From: Arenibacter latericius DSM 15913
GTDB lineage: Bacteria; Bacteroidota; Bacteroidia; Flavobacteriales; Flavobacteriaceae
Assembly: GCF_000424985.1 (NCBI RefSeq)
Contig: NZ_AUKX01000001.1
Span: 1-64,000 of the forward strand
DNA: 64,000 nt
Reading direction: 5' to 3'
The notes under the pieces: generated by a model
What the model saw: only the letters and a program-made list of their open reading frames with translations
The model's database searches: none
What the model was told of the DNA's origin: nothing
In this document: positions 27,139 through 34,642 of the stretch, one piece after another
Numbering within the stretch: the first letter of the stretch is position 1
Layout: each line of letters starts with the position of its first letter
Translations under genes and position numbers: made by a program

Positions 27139-27262
27139 TATCTTTGCAGCCGCGTTAAGGACAGAGGCAAGTACCCTGTTAGCTATTAAGCAAATATGTA
27201 CTACCGAAAAGCCTAGTCTAGAGCAAATTCTAAAAGGTTTCCAACAACCTTTTAGTTTATTG
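27139..27262 (+). ncRNA. Candidate small RNA upstream of ssrA
   Basis: TATCTTTG at 27139-27146 is a full -7 box (no good -33). The following 85 bases carry no reading frame with any family features and end in a perfect 10-bp hairpin (CTAAAAGGTT at 27230-27239, AACCTTTTAG at 27246-27255) with a short T-rich tail. A roughly 105-base transcript, or the upstream promoter of the tmRNA precursor, would fit. I do not recognise an RNA family. Confidence 0.3.
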
Positions 27263-27423
27263 TGAAGAGAAACGCCCAAAAAAGGAATATACAGTTCATT
27301 GAAAAAAATCATTGAGAATTGAAATGACCTTATGGTGTAGTTTACACACTTACTTAGGGGTTCACCTGCCTTTTTGGCGGGTAATTTCAATTATGGTGCG
27401 AAAATTGCATCTAACTCATTGAA

Positions 27424-27818
27424 GGGGCCGACTGGTTTTGACAGCGAGACCAATTGGAATGTAAGCATGTCGAGCGCTGGGATACAGCTCGTAAATCTCA
27501 TTTTCCACACTTTTTAATTGGCGAAAATAATTACGCTCTTGCCGCTTAATCTGAATTATAGTAAGATTAGCCTCGTCCCTACAAGGTAGGGAAGCGAGAT
27601 GTTTCTGGGAAGCCCTTGTTGACGGCGTCCCTTTCAGAAGCACCAGCAAAGTCAACACAAGGGTAGTGAAGCTTTGGCACTATCACCAAAATTTAAGAAG
27701 CTAAGTGTGTATTAGGCGGTTTCTAGTCAGGTGCACATCGAAAATTAATTAGGAACTAAGCATGTAGAAGGCATTGTAATTGCTTGTTTGGACGGGAGTT
27801 CGATTCTCCCCGGCTCCA
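27424..27818 (+). ncRNA. ssrA: Transfer-messenger RNA (tmRNA)
   Basis: The 5-prime end GGGGCCGACTGGTTTTGACAG and the 3-prime TTCGATTCTCCCCGGCTCCA pair as the tRNA-like acceptor domain, including the T-loop TTCGATTC; the CCA end is not encoded. The tag frame runs from 27520 to 27549 and reads GENNYALAA followed by TAA, the Bacteroidota-type tag. tmRNA rescues ribosomes stalled on broken mRNAs and marks the products for degradation. The 3-prime end serves as the integration site of the island downstream: the 21-bp repeat at 27804 lies over the T-arm and acceptor stem. The 395-base length is normal. Reading frames called on either strand over it are artefacts. Confidence 0.96.
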
Positions 27819-27824
27819 CTGAAA
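27804..27824 (+). repeat. attL, left direct repeat of the ssrA island
   Basis: These 21 bases cover the T-arm and acceptor 3-prime side of tmRNA plus six bases beyond. They recur at 32032-32052 with 20 of 21 identical, A for C at one position. Confidence 0.8.
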
Positions 27825-27842
27825 TAGTACCATTAAGATACA

Positions 27843-27877
27843 AAAACCCTGTAATCATCTGATTTACAGGGTTTTTT
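27843..27877 (+). terminator. Terminator after tmRNA
   Basis: AACCCTGTAA and TTACAGGGTT form a perfect stem with a 9-base loop followed by TTTTTTGTTTT, 25 bases past the tmRNA 3-prime end. It lies inside the island and so replaced the original downstream sequence. Confidence 0.9.
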
Positions 27878-28050
27878 GTTTTATAACGTATCATATGATA
27901 TCATATAATACCATCTAAAAGGTGAGTCATTCGGTGAGTACTTTTATTTTGAAAAAACACTCACCGATTTCCTTGTAATTAGCTGATATTATGTTAATTA
28001 TGAAATTTTTATTTTTTGTACCTTAATTACTGTTAAAAAAGGCACTTAAA

Positions 28051-29302
28051 ATGAGCCATATCTTTTCACAGCTTTTTTACCTAAAAAGGAAACACTCTCA
28101 AAAAGGTGTTGAAGTCCCTATTTACCTACGCTTGACAGTAAATGGACGAAGAAGCGAACTGAGCATTTCTAGAAAGGTAGACCCTGAAAAATGGAGTGCT
28201 CGAATGGGAAAAATGAAAGGCAATAACTTATTAGCAAATGATTTGAACTCGTATTTGGACAGTGTTCGAAATAAAATAAATAAGATTCATGCCCGGCTTG
28301 TAGATGAGAATACCCTTTTTACCTCTTCAGACATTAAGAGCTTGTACCTAGGGAAAGGCGAGAAATTAAAAATGTTGGTAAAACTCTTTGATGAACACAA
28401 CCAACAAATGGAAAAGCTCGTAGATATTGAGTTTGCCCTTAGCACTTACAAAAGATACTACACTACGCGCAACCATGTTGCCCAATTTATAAAAGCAGAA
28501 TATGGTGGATCGGATATCCCGATCAGGGATGTAAACCTAAAATTTATAAAAGGTTTTGAGTATTTCTTAAAAGTGACAAAAGAATGCAATCATAATTCTG
28601 CACTGAAATATGTCAATAATTTTAAAAAGATCATTCGTATGGCTGTAGCCAACGATTGGATTACCAAAGACCCTTTTTATAACTATAAAGCTAAGTTTAA
28701 AACCGTAGAGCGTGAAATTTTAACTAAGGAAGAACTTGAGGCTTTGTCCGCAAAAAAAAATTGACGGGGACCGCTTAAATGTAGTTAGGGATATGTTTCT
28801 ATTCTGCTGCTTTACCGGGCTTGCTTATATTGATGTACAAAAATTAAATGAGGATAACATTGCAAAGCATATAGATGGAAGTCAGTGGATACATGCCACA
28901 CGGACCAAAACAAAGTCGAAATTAGGTATTCCCCTACTCCCTACTGCACAGGCAATATTGCAAAAGTATCAAGACCATCCCAAAGTGGTTAACGGGGATT
29001 GTGTGTTACCCGTTTTAAGTAATCAGAAGTCAAATGCCTACCTAAAGGAAATTGCCGATCTCTGTGGCATTAATAAGAACCTGACTACCCATTTGGCCCG
29101 CCACACCTTTGCTACCACCGTAACGCTTTCCAATGGAGTTCCTATAGAGACCGTGGGGCGTATGTTGGGGCACAAGAATTTAAGGACCACACAACACTAT
29201 GCAAAGATTGTAGATAGAAAAGTAGGTGATGATATGATGTTGCTCCAGAAGAAGTTGGCGGACGAAAGGCAAAAGAAAAACAAAAAAGTAAAAGGGAAAT
29301 AA
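28051..29302 (+). pseudogene. Bacteroidota tyrosine integrase, frameshifted at an A-run
   Basis: Two overlapping frames form one roughly 417-residue integrase. Frame one (28051-28764) has the Arm-binding start (LFYLKRKHSQKGVEVPIYLRLTVNGRRSELSI) and the SAM-like core-binding domain. Frame two continues as IDGDRLNVVRDMFLFCCFTGLAYIDVQKL with the catalytic block HLARHTFATT, GRMLGHKNLRTTQHYAKI and nucleophile Tyr. As in IntDOT-like enzymes, the box-I arginine is not in the usual TGLR place. The frames join at nine A residues (28752-28760); removing one A gives SAKKIDGD with no loss. It would excise and insert the island at ssrA. Cause: real mutation, phase-variable tract or sequencing error. Confidence 0.85.
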
Positions 29303-30297
29303 ACCAAATACATTCGCTGATATTTTGTAATTTATCACTTCAAACCGACCTAGGAATCAACCCTTATCAATTGTTGGTGAATTAATTAAGATTATCGCAG
29401 AAGATTATATACCACATCTTAGCAACAATAATAAGAAAACGTATTTTCAATAGTTCCTAAAGCAATCTTTAAACATTACCTATCCTATTACCAATTGGGT
29501 CATATTTTTTCAATGTTTACTGGGACTCCCAAAGAATTTGACCCAATCCACGAACAACCACTAATCCTACAACATCTCCTAAACCACTAAAAACAAGTGC
29601 TTTTAAACTCGTAACGCCGCTTTAGCGTGTTACCCTCTTGCTATACCTTTTTTTTCTTCTAGAAAAGCACTATTACAATTTACCATTACTTATCCTTTAA
29701 ACTAACTTTACAAATTTGACTTAATCCAAAGAATCATAATTCCCAGCAAATTATGATATATTATAGAGCATGCTGTCCCCTAAAGCTTAAATTATAGGTC
29801 GCACATAACAATAATTTTTCTTCCCATCCCTACCCTCTCCCTTTTTTTATTATTTTCCAATACGAATCCACCCCTCTGGTTTCGGCTTAAAAAGGATTTA
29901 TAAAAAGAGTAAACGGAGTCGACTTGTAAAGGAGATAAAGAGCGCCTGATTATGCAATCCGATTAAGAAGAAATTGAGTAACTTTTGCATTGGAAATGAA
30001 GAACAATATATACAAATTACTCGGAAAAAAATCTTAAAATATAGGAGATTTTCTCACTTTATTTGATATCATTTAAAATTTTGATCATTAAAATAGATTT
30101 TAATGAAAAATGTCCTTGAAAATTAGTCGAATTTTAAAGCCGACTTAAGTCGTTTTATTTTTCTTAAAACGACTTGTGTCCAAGACTTTATTTACGGTGC
30201 GATTTTTCAGATCCCGATGGCTATAGGGGAAAGGAAAATGGACGGAGGTTTTGGAACATTGAAAATTATGCGCCACTACCATTAATTTACCCAGCAA
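29303..30297. other. Non-coding AT-rich interior of the island
   Basis: About 1 kb without a supported gene. Structures seen: an imperfect hairpin near 29610-29632 (GTAAC..CGCT / AGCG..GTTAC) and a perfect 11-bp hairpin at 30147-30175 (AAGTCGTTTTA/TAAAACGACTT, 7-base loop) with the word CGACTT repeated just before it. The rest is unstructured to the eye and may be decayed cargo. Confidence 0.45.
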
Positions 30298-30437
30298 TTA
30301 TATGCAATCGCGTATACTTTCGCTTATCCAGTTATCTTTATATGTAAATGCATATAAAAATACTCACAGTGCAATAATTATATGTTATTGCATATAAATA
30401 CGTATATTTGTTATGAATTATACTTAAAAGCATATAA
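30298..30437 (+). promoter_or_regulatory. Four phased HipB operators
   Basis: Inverted repeats of the form TTATATG-N6-CATATAA occur perfectly at 30338-30357 and 30378-30397, and degenerately at 30298-30317 (right arm CGTATAC) and 30418-30437 (left arm TTATACT). The four 20-bp sites begin exactly 40 bases apart. The last overlaps the first base of the hipB start codon, and the -7 box lies between sites three and four. This is the expected layout for autorepression by the HTH antitoxin, with binding on one face of the helix. Confidence 0.75.
30403..30410 (+). promoter_or_regulatory. -7 box of the hipBST operon
   Basis: TATATTTG, a full match to TAnnTTTG, 26 bases before the hipB ATG and between two putative operators. 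Confidence 0.6.
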
Positions 30438-30649
30438 TGGAAACATTATCCGATTTTGTAAAAGCCCGGAGGAAAGAGGTAAATCTTACCCAGCAGGAGT
30501 TTGCCGAACGTTCTGGGGTTGCCTTAACAGTTATCAGAAAAATAGAACAAGGCAAGACAAACTTGAACATGGAAAAAGTGAACCTAGTATTGAGCATGTT
30601 TGGGCATACACTAGCAGCCGTACCCATCAGTAAAACAAATGAGCTATGA
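30437..30649 (+). CDS. hipB: HipB-like HTH antitoxin/repressor
   Basis: The 70-residue protein is almost entirely a Xre-type helix-turn-helix: LSDFVKARRKEVNLTQQEFAERSGVALTVIRKIEQGKTNLNMEKVNLVLSMFGHTLAAVP. This is the size and pattern of HipB, which dimerises, binds palindromic operators and represses its own operon together with the toxin. The start at 30437 is supported by the promoter and operators directly upstream. Its stop overlaps the next start codon by ATGA, so the three genes are translationally coupled. The short hydrophilic C-terminus (ISKTNEL) is the likely contact to HipS or HipT. Confidence 0.88.
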   Translation: METLSDFVKARRKEVNLTQQEFAERSGVALTVIRKIEQGKTNLNMEKVNLVLSMFGHTLAAVPISKTNEL

Positions 30650-30978
30650 GAAAGGCTAAAATATTTTATGACACCCTGCTTGCCGGAGAGCTTATAGAAA
30701 CTGACGATGGGGACTATATATTCCAGTACGAAGCCGAATATACAAATAAGCACCAGGATCAATTCCTTACGTTTTCCATGCCAGTACGTTCAGCGCCATA
30801 CAAAGACAATAGACTTTTTCCGTTTTTTGAAGGATTGATACCAGAAGGTTGGTTATTAAATATTGCCACCAAAAACTGGAAGTTAAATCCAAATGACCGT
30901 ATGGGGCTATTATTGGCTTGTTGCCAAAATTGCATCGGGGCGGTAAGTGTAAAACCTATAGAAGAGGATTATGAATAA
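30646..30978 (+). CDS. hipS: HipS-like antitoxin (HipA N-terminal subdomain as a free protein)
   Basis: The 110-residue protein corresponds to the N-terminal subdomain 1 of HipA kinases (Couple_hipA): AKIFYDTLLAGELIETDDGDYIFQYEAEY, FSMPVRSAPYKDNRLFPFFEGLIPEGWLL, RMGLLLACCQNCIGAVSV. In classical HipA this domain is fused to the kinase. Here it is a separate gene, as in the tripartite HipBST systems, where HipS acts as the antitoxin that neutralises the kinase HipT. It overlaps hipB by 4 bases and hipT by 8 bases. It has no catalytic residues. The alternative, a HipA gene split by a recent mutation, is less likely because both overlaps are clean and each product starts with a normal ATG. Confidence 0.85.
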   Translation: MRKAKIFYDTLLAGELIETDDGDYIFQYEAEYTNKHQDQFLTFSMPVRSAPYKDNRLFPFFEGLIPEGWLLNIATKNWKLNPNDRMGLLLACCQNCIGAVSVKPIEEDYE

Positions 30979-31930
30979 TAAATGTTTGTATTGTTATAGG
31001 GATTTAAAAAGCGAAACCACCTTTCACGACAACTGTAGTTTGGCTTTTTTCGGAACTAAGGAAGTCCCTACATTAGAATATTCGCTGGATGATATGTCAG
31101 AACTTGCTAAAAGTGTGGTAAAACGAAGCATATCTGTTCCGGGAGTACAACCCAAATTATCAATGTCCCTTATTAACGCAGTTAAGGAGGAAAGTAATTT
31201 TAGATTGACGGTTGTAGGAGCTTTAGGAGGTAATTATATTTTTAAACCACCATCGCCCGACTATCCTGAAATGCCACAGAATGAACATGTAACTATGCGA
31301 ATAGCTGAAATCTTCGGCATACAGACCGTACCCTCAAGTTTAATTCCCTTGAAATCGGGTGAACTATCCTATATTACCAAACGCGTTGATAGAACCGATG
31401 ATGGGCAAAAAATCCATATGTTGGATATGTTCCAAATAACAGAAGCTTTTGATAAGTACAAAAGCTCTATGGAAAAAGTTGGAAAGGCTTTGCGGAACCA
31501 TTCTGCAAACACCCTATTGGATATGGTTTTCTTTTTTGAGTTGTCCTTATTCAGTTTCTTGACAGGGAATAATGACATGCACCTTAAAAACTTTTCCATG
31601 ATTAAATCAAAATCAGGATGGTTATTGGCACCTGCCTACGACCTGCTTAATGTAGCTATAGTAAATCCTGAGGACAAAGAGGAAATGGCTCTTACCCTTC
31701 AAGGAAAAAAAACTAAGTTACAAAGAGTGCATTTTGAAAATTTAGGGAAAGGACTCGGCTTAACCGAAAGGCAAATCTCGGGAGTGTTCACCCGATTCTC
31801 TGATAAAAAAGAAGACGCTATAGAATGTCTAACTAAATCTTTCTTATCCAAAACCATGAAAGCAAAGTATATTGATTTGCTTCACCAACGCTACCAAAGG
31901 ATCTATAATCTAACCTCCTCTTTGGATTAA
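30971..31930 (+). CDS. hipT: HipT-like serine/threonine kinase toxin
   Basis: The 319-residue HipA-type kinase lacks the N-terminal subdomain. It has the loop SISVPGVQPKLSMS (53-66), NYIFKPP with the ATP-binding lysine (about 88-94), EHVTMRIAE, the catalytic LTGNNDMHLKNFSM (Asp202, Asn207) and LAPAYDLLN with the metal-binding Asp224. Ser53-Ile-Ser55 sits where HipT of E. coli O127 has its two regulatory autophosphorylated serines. HipT phosphorylates tryptophanyl-tRNA synthetase; HipA targets GltX. The target here is not known. The N-terminus carries CLYC-x10-H-x2-C (residues 5-22), a putative zinc site. It is coupled by an 8-base overlap to hipS. Confidence 0.85.
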   Translation: MNNKCLYCYRDLKSETTFHDNCSLAFFGTKEVPTLEYSLDDMSELAKSVVKRSISVPGVQPKLSMSLINAVKEESNFRLTVVGALGGNYIFKPPSPDYPEMPQNEHVTMRIAEIFGIQTVPSSLIPLKSGELSYITKRVDRTDDGQKIHMLDMFQITEAFDKYKSSMEKVGKALRNHSANTLLDMVFFFELSLFSFLTGNNDMHLKNFSMIKSKSGWLLAPAYDLLNVAIVNPEDKEEMALTLQGKKTKLQRVHFENLGKGLGLTERQISGVFTRFSDKKEDAIECLTKSFLSKTMKAKYIDLLHQRYQRIYNLTSSLD

Positions 31931-32031
31931 TGAATAGGGTACCCATAAGGTAAAAGTCACCTATTCGGTGAGCTTTAATTTTAGGCACCCTCAAAACCCC
32001 TAAATACAGGGCCTTCCAGCGGTAGGTTCTG

Positions 32032-32052
32032 TTCTCCCCGGCTCAACTGAAA
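32032..32052 (+). repeat. attR, right direct repeat of the ssrA island
   Basis: Second copy of the 21-bp repeat, 20 of 21 identical to the tmRNA 3-prime end. It is not part of a second tmRNA: the upstream bases do not match the tmRNA body. Confidence 0.78.
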
Positions 32053-32053
32053 A

Positions 32054-32079
32054 AGAGACTGCCTTTTTAGACAGCCTCT
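32054..32079. terminator. Hairpin next to attR
   Basis: AGAGACTG and CAGCCTCT pair with one A-C mismatch on the plus strand, which is a G-U pair on the minus strand. T-runs follow on both sides. It directly follows attR, so before integration it may have been the original tmRNA terminator. Confidence 0.55.
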
Positions 32080-32132
32080 TTTGCGTTCTGCCGGGTGAAT
32101 CGAAGCCCACACGCCAGCCCGCTCCTTAGCTA

Positions 32133-32153
32133 AAATGGTCCACTGGACCATTT
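32133..32153. repeat. Perfect short palindrome in a GC-rich patch
   Basis: Arms AAATGGTCCA and TGGACCATTT around one central base. The surrounding 32085-32180 is clearly more GC-rich than its flanks, similar to REP-like elements. Confidence 0.5.
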
Positions 32154-32532
32154 CTTAACGCACGGCCGTCTCCGGCTCTACATCCAAATCTATTGGCATA
32201 TCTGAAATAATCACAACAAGATCTGTACATGGATAAAATATCTTATAATACCTCAAAGAGTATTACTCTATAATCTTTTTCATTATAAATATTTCAATGT
32301 CATGAATAAAGAACTTTTTTACCATTCATACATATAGCTCAGCGAGCTATACAAATTCAGCATTTTGTATAAACCATTATTTATAACTTACGTATACATA
32401 AAATCCTAAACAGCTCTCTCAATACTATAGAAGCTCGTGTTCTCCCTCTCATATTTGTTACGAATTACCTCCCGGATTAAAAGCATATTTCTCCTCGACA
32501 ACTGCCATGTAACTTATAAATAAATATATCAT

Positions 32533-32940
32533 ATGGAAACTAAAATTAAACGTAGATCAAAGGGAGCCATTCGCTTGTCGATTCCCGCAAAAGTCGCTTA
32601 CAATTCAGATGCATTTCGAAAAAGCATCTATAATTTATTGGACGATCTAGGCTGCCCAAAATGTTTTTCAGGTGTGGATTGCTATTTTACAAATATAAGG
32701 GATTACCTGATAAATCCTAGCGACCTCAAGGTTGCACCCTTAAATCAAATGGCAGATCCGACCCCTCAACCCAGTGTATTTAAATCGAATACAATGCAAG
32801 TAGGTCTCTCACAAAAAACGGCCTTTAGCATTGATAAGATTGACATGGTCCTAAAAGATATTTTCGAGGAAATTGGTTGTATGGCTTGTTGTTCTGGTCA
32901 AGATATTTTCTTCCAAGAACAATTTTCCCGTAACTTCTAA
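32533..32940 (+). CDS. Putative MNIO-modified RiPP precursor with two GCxxCxSGxD motifs
   Basis: I do not recognise a named family for this 135-residue protein. It has no signal peptide and six cysteines, all in two copies of one motif: G-C-P-K-C-F-S-G-V-D (40-49, followed by Cys50) and G-C-M-A-C-C-S-G-Q-D (115-124). Each copy follows an amphipathic helix (YNLLDDL, LKDIFEEI) and ends in an aromatic FF/YF, so the protein is an internal duplication joined by a proline-rich linker (about 70-90). The gene directly abuts a DUF692 iron-oxidase gene. Cysteine-rich partners next to DUF692 enzymes are usually the substrates, as in methanobactin, bufferin and chryseobasin systems. This suggests cysteine modification, but is inferred from context. 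Confidence 0.62.
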   Translation: METKIKRRSKGAIRLSIPAKVAYNSDAFRKSIYNLLDDLGCPKCFSGVDCYFTNIRDYLINPSDLKVAPLNQMADPTPQPSVFKSNTMQVGLSQKTAFSIDKIDMVLKDIFEEIGCMACCSGQDIFFQEQFSRNF

Positions 32941-32949
32941 GTGAAAATC

Positions 32950-34404
32950 ATGGTTACCAGTGGTAAAGCGAGTCAACTTAAATGCTTACCCCAATTGGGG
33001 GTAGGCATTATTTATTCTCCTTCTGTAGAGCGGATAGAATTTCCTAAAGGCTTAATAGACACTTTTGAAATTGAGCCCCAAACCCTTTGTTTACGGAATA
33101 AATTTAACCGACTTGTGATCCCCAATCAAGTTTTCGAGAATATTGCTGCCACGCCTTATCATAAGTTGGTACATAGTATTGGAGCACCAGTTGGTGGCAG
33201 TCTCCCTCCTGCCAAAGATCAGCTGAACTTGATTCAATACGCAACAGATATATTTGACAGTCCATGGATTACAGAGCATTTAAGTTTTAATGCGGTAACT
33301 GAATTTAATACCGGATTTTTTTTACCACCGTTACAGACTGAAAAGGGCCTTAAGCAGGCTATAGCGAATATAACCTGTTTACAAAATTCCCTTAATAAGC
33401 CCATAGCCATAGAAACTGGGGTGAATTACCTTTGTCCCAATAATCGAGAAATGGATGATGGTCAGTTTGTTTCCAAACTATGTGAAGCTACCGGATGCGG
33501 GATTCTTTTGGACATCCACAATCTTTTTGCAAACCATTTGAACGGACGTCAGAGTATTAGCAAATTTCTTAAGCAAATTAACTTGGAATATGTGGTAGAA
33601 ATGCATATTGCCGGAGGGACAGAGCTTAATGGCCTTTGGATGGATTCTCATTCTGGGCCTATAGATAAAAGACTTTTGGCAATTACCCGAGAAATACTGC
33701 CCGATCTTTACAACCTCAAAGAGATTACTTATGAAATCTTCGATTCATATATTCCGGTTGTTGGCGATTCCATTATTATCCAAGAAATGGAAGGTGTTCG
33801 GAAACTTTGGGATGACCGAAATACGTCCTATAAAATTCCAAATTCTGAACGAATACCCGACGCGGTATGTGCCGTTCAGAAATTGAACCAAGAACTGGAC
33901 CCATTGCAATGGGAAAATATATTAGGAAGCTTGGTCATTGGCAGGAATATAGAAACACCAGGATTCGGTAATACCTCACGTATTGAAACTTATCAATATC
34001 TTATCCGTGAATTTAGAGCATCAATGGTTGCTAGAGTTTTCAAACTAACTACAAGATATATGATGCTTATAATAGGCAAAAAAGCTTTTGCTATACTACT
34101 TCAGGATTTCTGGAACGGTTGCCCACCCGAACAACTTAGCTATAAAGAAGCTCTTAACTTTGCCGATTATTTGTTTGAGAAAAACTTTAAACTACCTTGG
34201 CTAAATCGATTGCTGACCTACGAAGTAGCGCTATTAAAAACCCTAATGGACAATGAAATCAGGATTGTGGATTTTGATGCAGATCCCACTCCTATGTTTA
34301 ATGCCCTTTCCCAAGGAAAATTACCAACTGCTATTGGCGATATGGGCCATTATGAGGTGGAAATTTTACCAGATAAAGACAAAACCCAATGGCTTGTAAT
34401 TTAG
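32950..34404 (+). CDS. DUF692 (MNIO) multinuclear iron oxidase fused to a DUF2063-like partner domain
   Basis: Residues about 15-290 (counted from the GTG at 32941) form the MNIO TIM-barrel. LGVGIIYSP opens it, and the iron ligands of MbnB/TglH-like enzymes are in place: His78 (VHSIGAPVGG), Glu112-His113 (TEHLSFN), Glu158 (IAIETG), Asp191 and Asn194 (GCGILLDIHN), His222 (VEMHIAGG), Asp235 and His237 (MDSHSG) and Glu265 (ITYEIFD). These enzymes use two or three irons and oxygen to rearrange cysteine side chains in peptides. Residues about 345-465 resemble the DUF2063/BufC partner domain (REFRASMVARV, AFAILLQDFWNGCPPE, LPWLNRLLTYEVALL), here fused rather than separate. The start is either ATG 32950 or GTG 32941, the latter touching the precursor stop. 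Confidence 0.82.
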   Translation: MVTSGKASQLKCLPQLGVGIIYSPSVERIEFPKGLIDTFEIEPQTLCLRNKFNRLVIPNQVFENIAATPYHKLVHSIGAPVGGSLPPAKDQLNLIQYATDIFDSPWITEHLSFNAVTEFNTGFFLPPLQTEKGLKQAIANITCLQNSLNKPIAIETGVNYLCPNNREMDDGQFVSKLCEATGCGILLDIHNLFANHLNGRQSISKFLKQINLEYVVEMHIAGGTELNGLWMDSHSGPIDKRLLAITREILPDLYNLKEITYEIFDSYIPVVGDSIIIQEMEGVRKLWDDRNTSYKIPNSERIPDAVCAVQKLNQELDPLQWENILGSLVIGRNIETPGFGNTSRIETYQYLIREFRASMVARVFKLTTRYMMLIIGKKAFAILLQDFWNGCPPEQLSYKEALNFADYLFEKNFKLPWLNRLLTYEVALLKTLMDNEIRIVDFDADPTPMFNALSQGKLPTAIGDMGHYEVEILPDKDKTQWLVI

Positions 34405-34642
34405 GTTTGAATTGGAAATTGACACGAGATAAATTGACAGAAAATCAGCCCTGTTTTTTAACGAATTCTTTTGTATAATCTGAAGTCCTATTCCATTTCT
34501 TATATCAATTTTGTGAGTATTCACTCTAGAATCTCTACTAGATTTCTAAAATTCTTATATTCGATTCCTATATTTAAATTTTAAAGGAAAATTATTGACC
34601 CTTCCTTATTTTAGTCCATTATTAACCTAAAACAACAAAACA

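Larger units (their letters stand above)
27804..32052. mobile_element. ssrA-integrated genomic island with hipBST module
   Basis: A 4.2 kb element is bounded by 21-bp direct repeats, one of them being the tmRNA 3-prime end. It holds a tyrosine integrase 227 bases inside the left end, more than 1 kb of AT-rich non-coding DNA, and a toxin-antitoxin operon. The tmRNA end is restored by the element-proximal repeat, as for many integrative elements targeting ssrA. There are no replication or conjugation genes, so the element would depend on others for transfer. The integrase frame is broken, which suggests the island is fixed or decaying. Confidence 0.75.
31931..32532. other. Right island end and flank, non-coding
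   Basis: No gene. From left to right: end of hipT, right att repeat, a hairpin, a GC-rich patch with a perfect 21-base palindrome, then 350 bases of AT-rich DNA. CATATTTG at 32450-32457 is one mismatch from a -7 box and could drive the next gene with a leader of about 70 bases. Confidence 0.45.

Noticed and set aside
27055-27390. 111-codon minus-strand frame upstream of tmRNA
   Set aside because: Lies opposite a likely promoter and hairpin, has no recognisable domain and no promoter of its own.
27416-27658. 80-codon frame opposite the tmRNA
   Set aside because: It is the antisense of a clearly recognised structural RNA.
30382-30633. 83-codon frame overlapping hipB in another frame
   Set aside because: The HipB frame carries a clear helix-turn-helix; this one starts inside the operators and has no features.
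30646-31930. hipS and hipT as one hipA gene broken by a frameshift
   Set aside because: The 8-base overlap, separate ATG starts and the extra CxxC-H-C N-terminus on HipT fit the natural three-gene HipBST arrangement better than a broken gene.
32031-32060. Second tmRNA or tRNA gene at the right att repeat
   Set aside because: Only 21 bases match; the cloverleaf and upstream body are absent, so it is an attachment site remnant.
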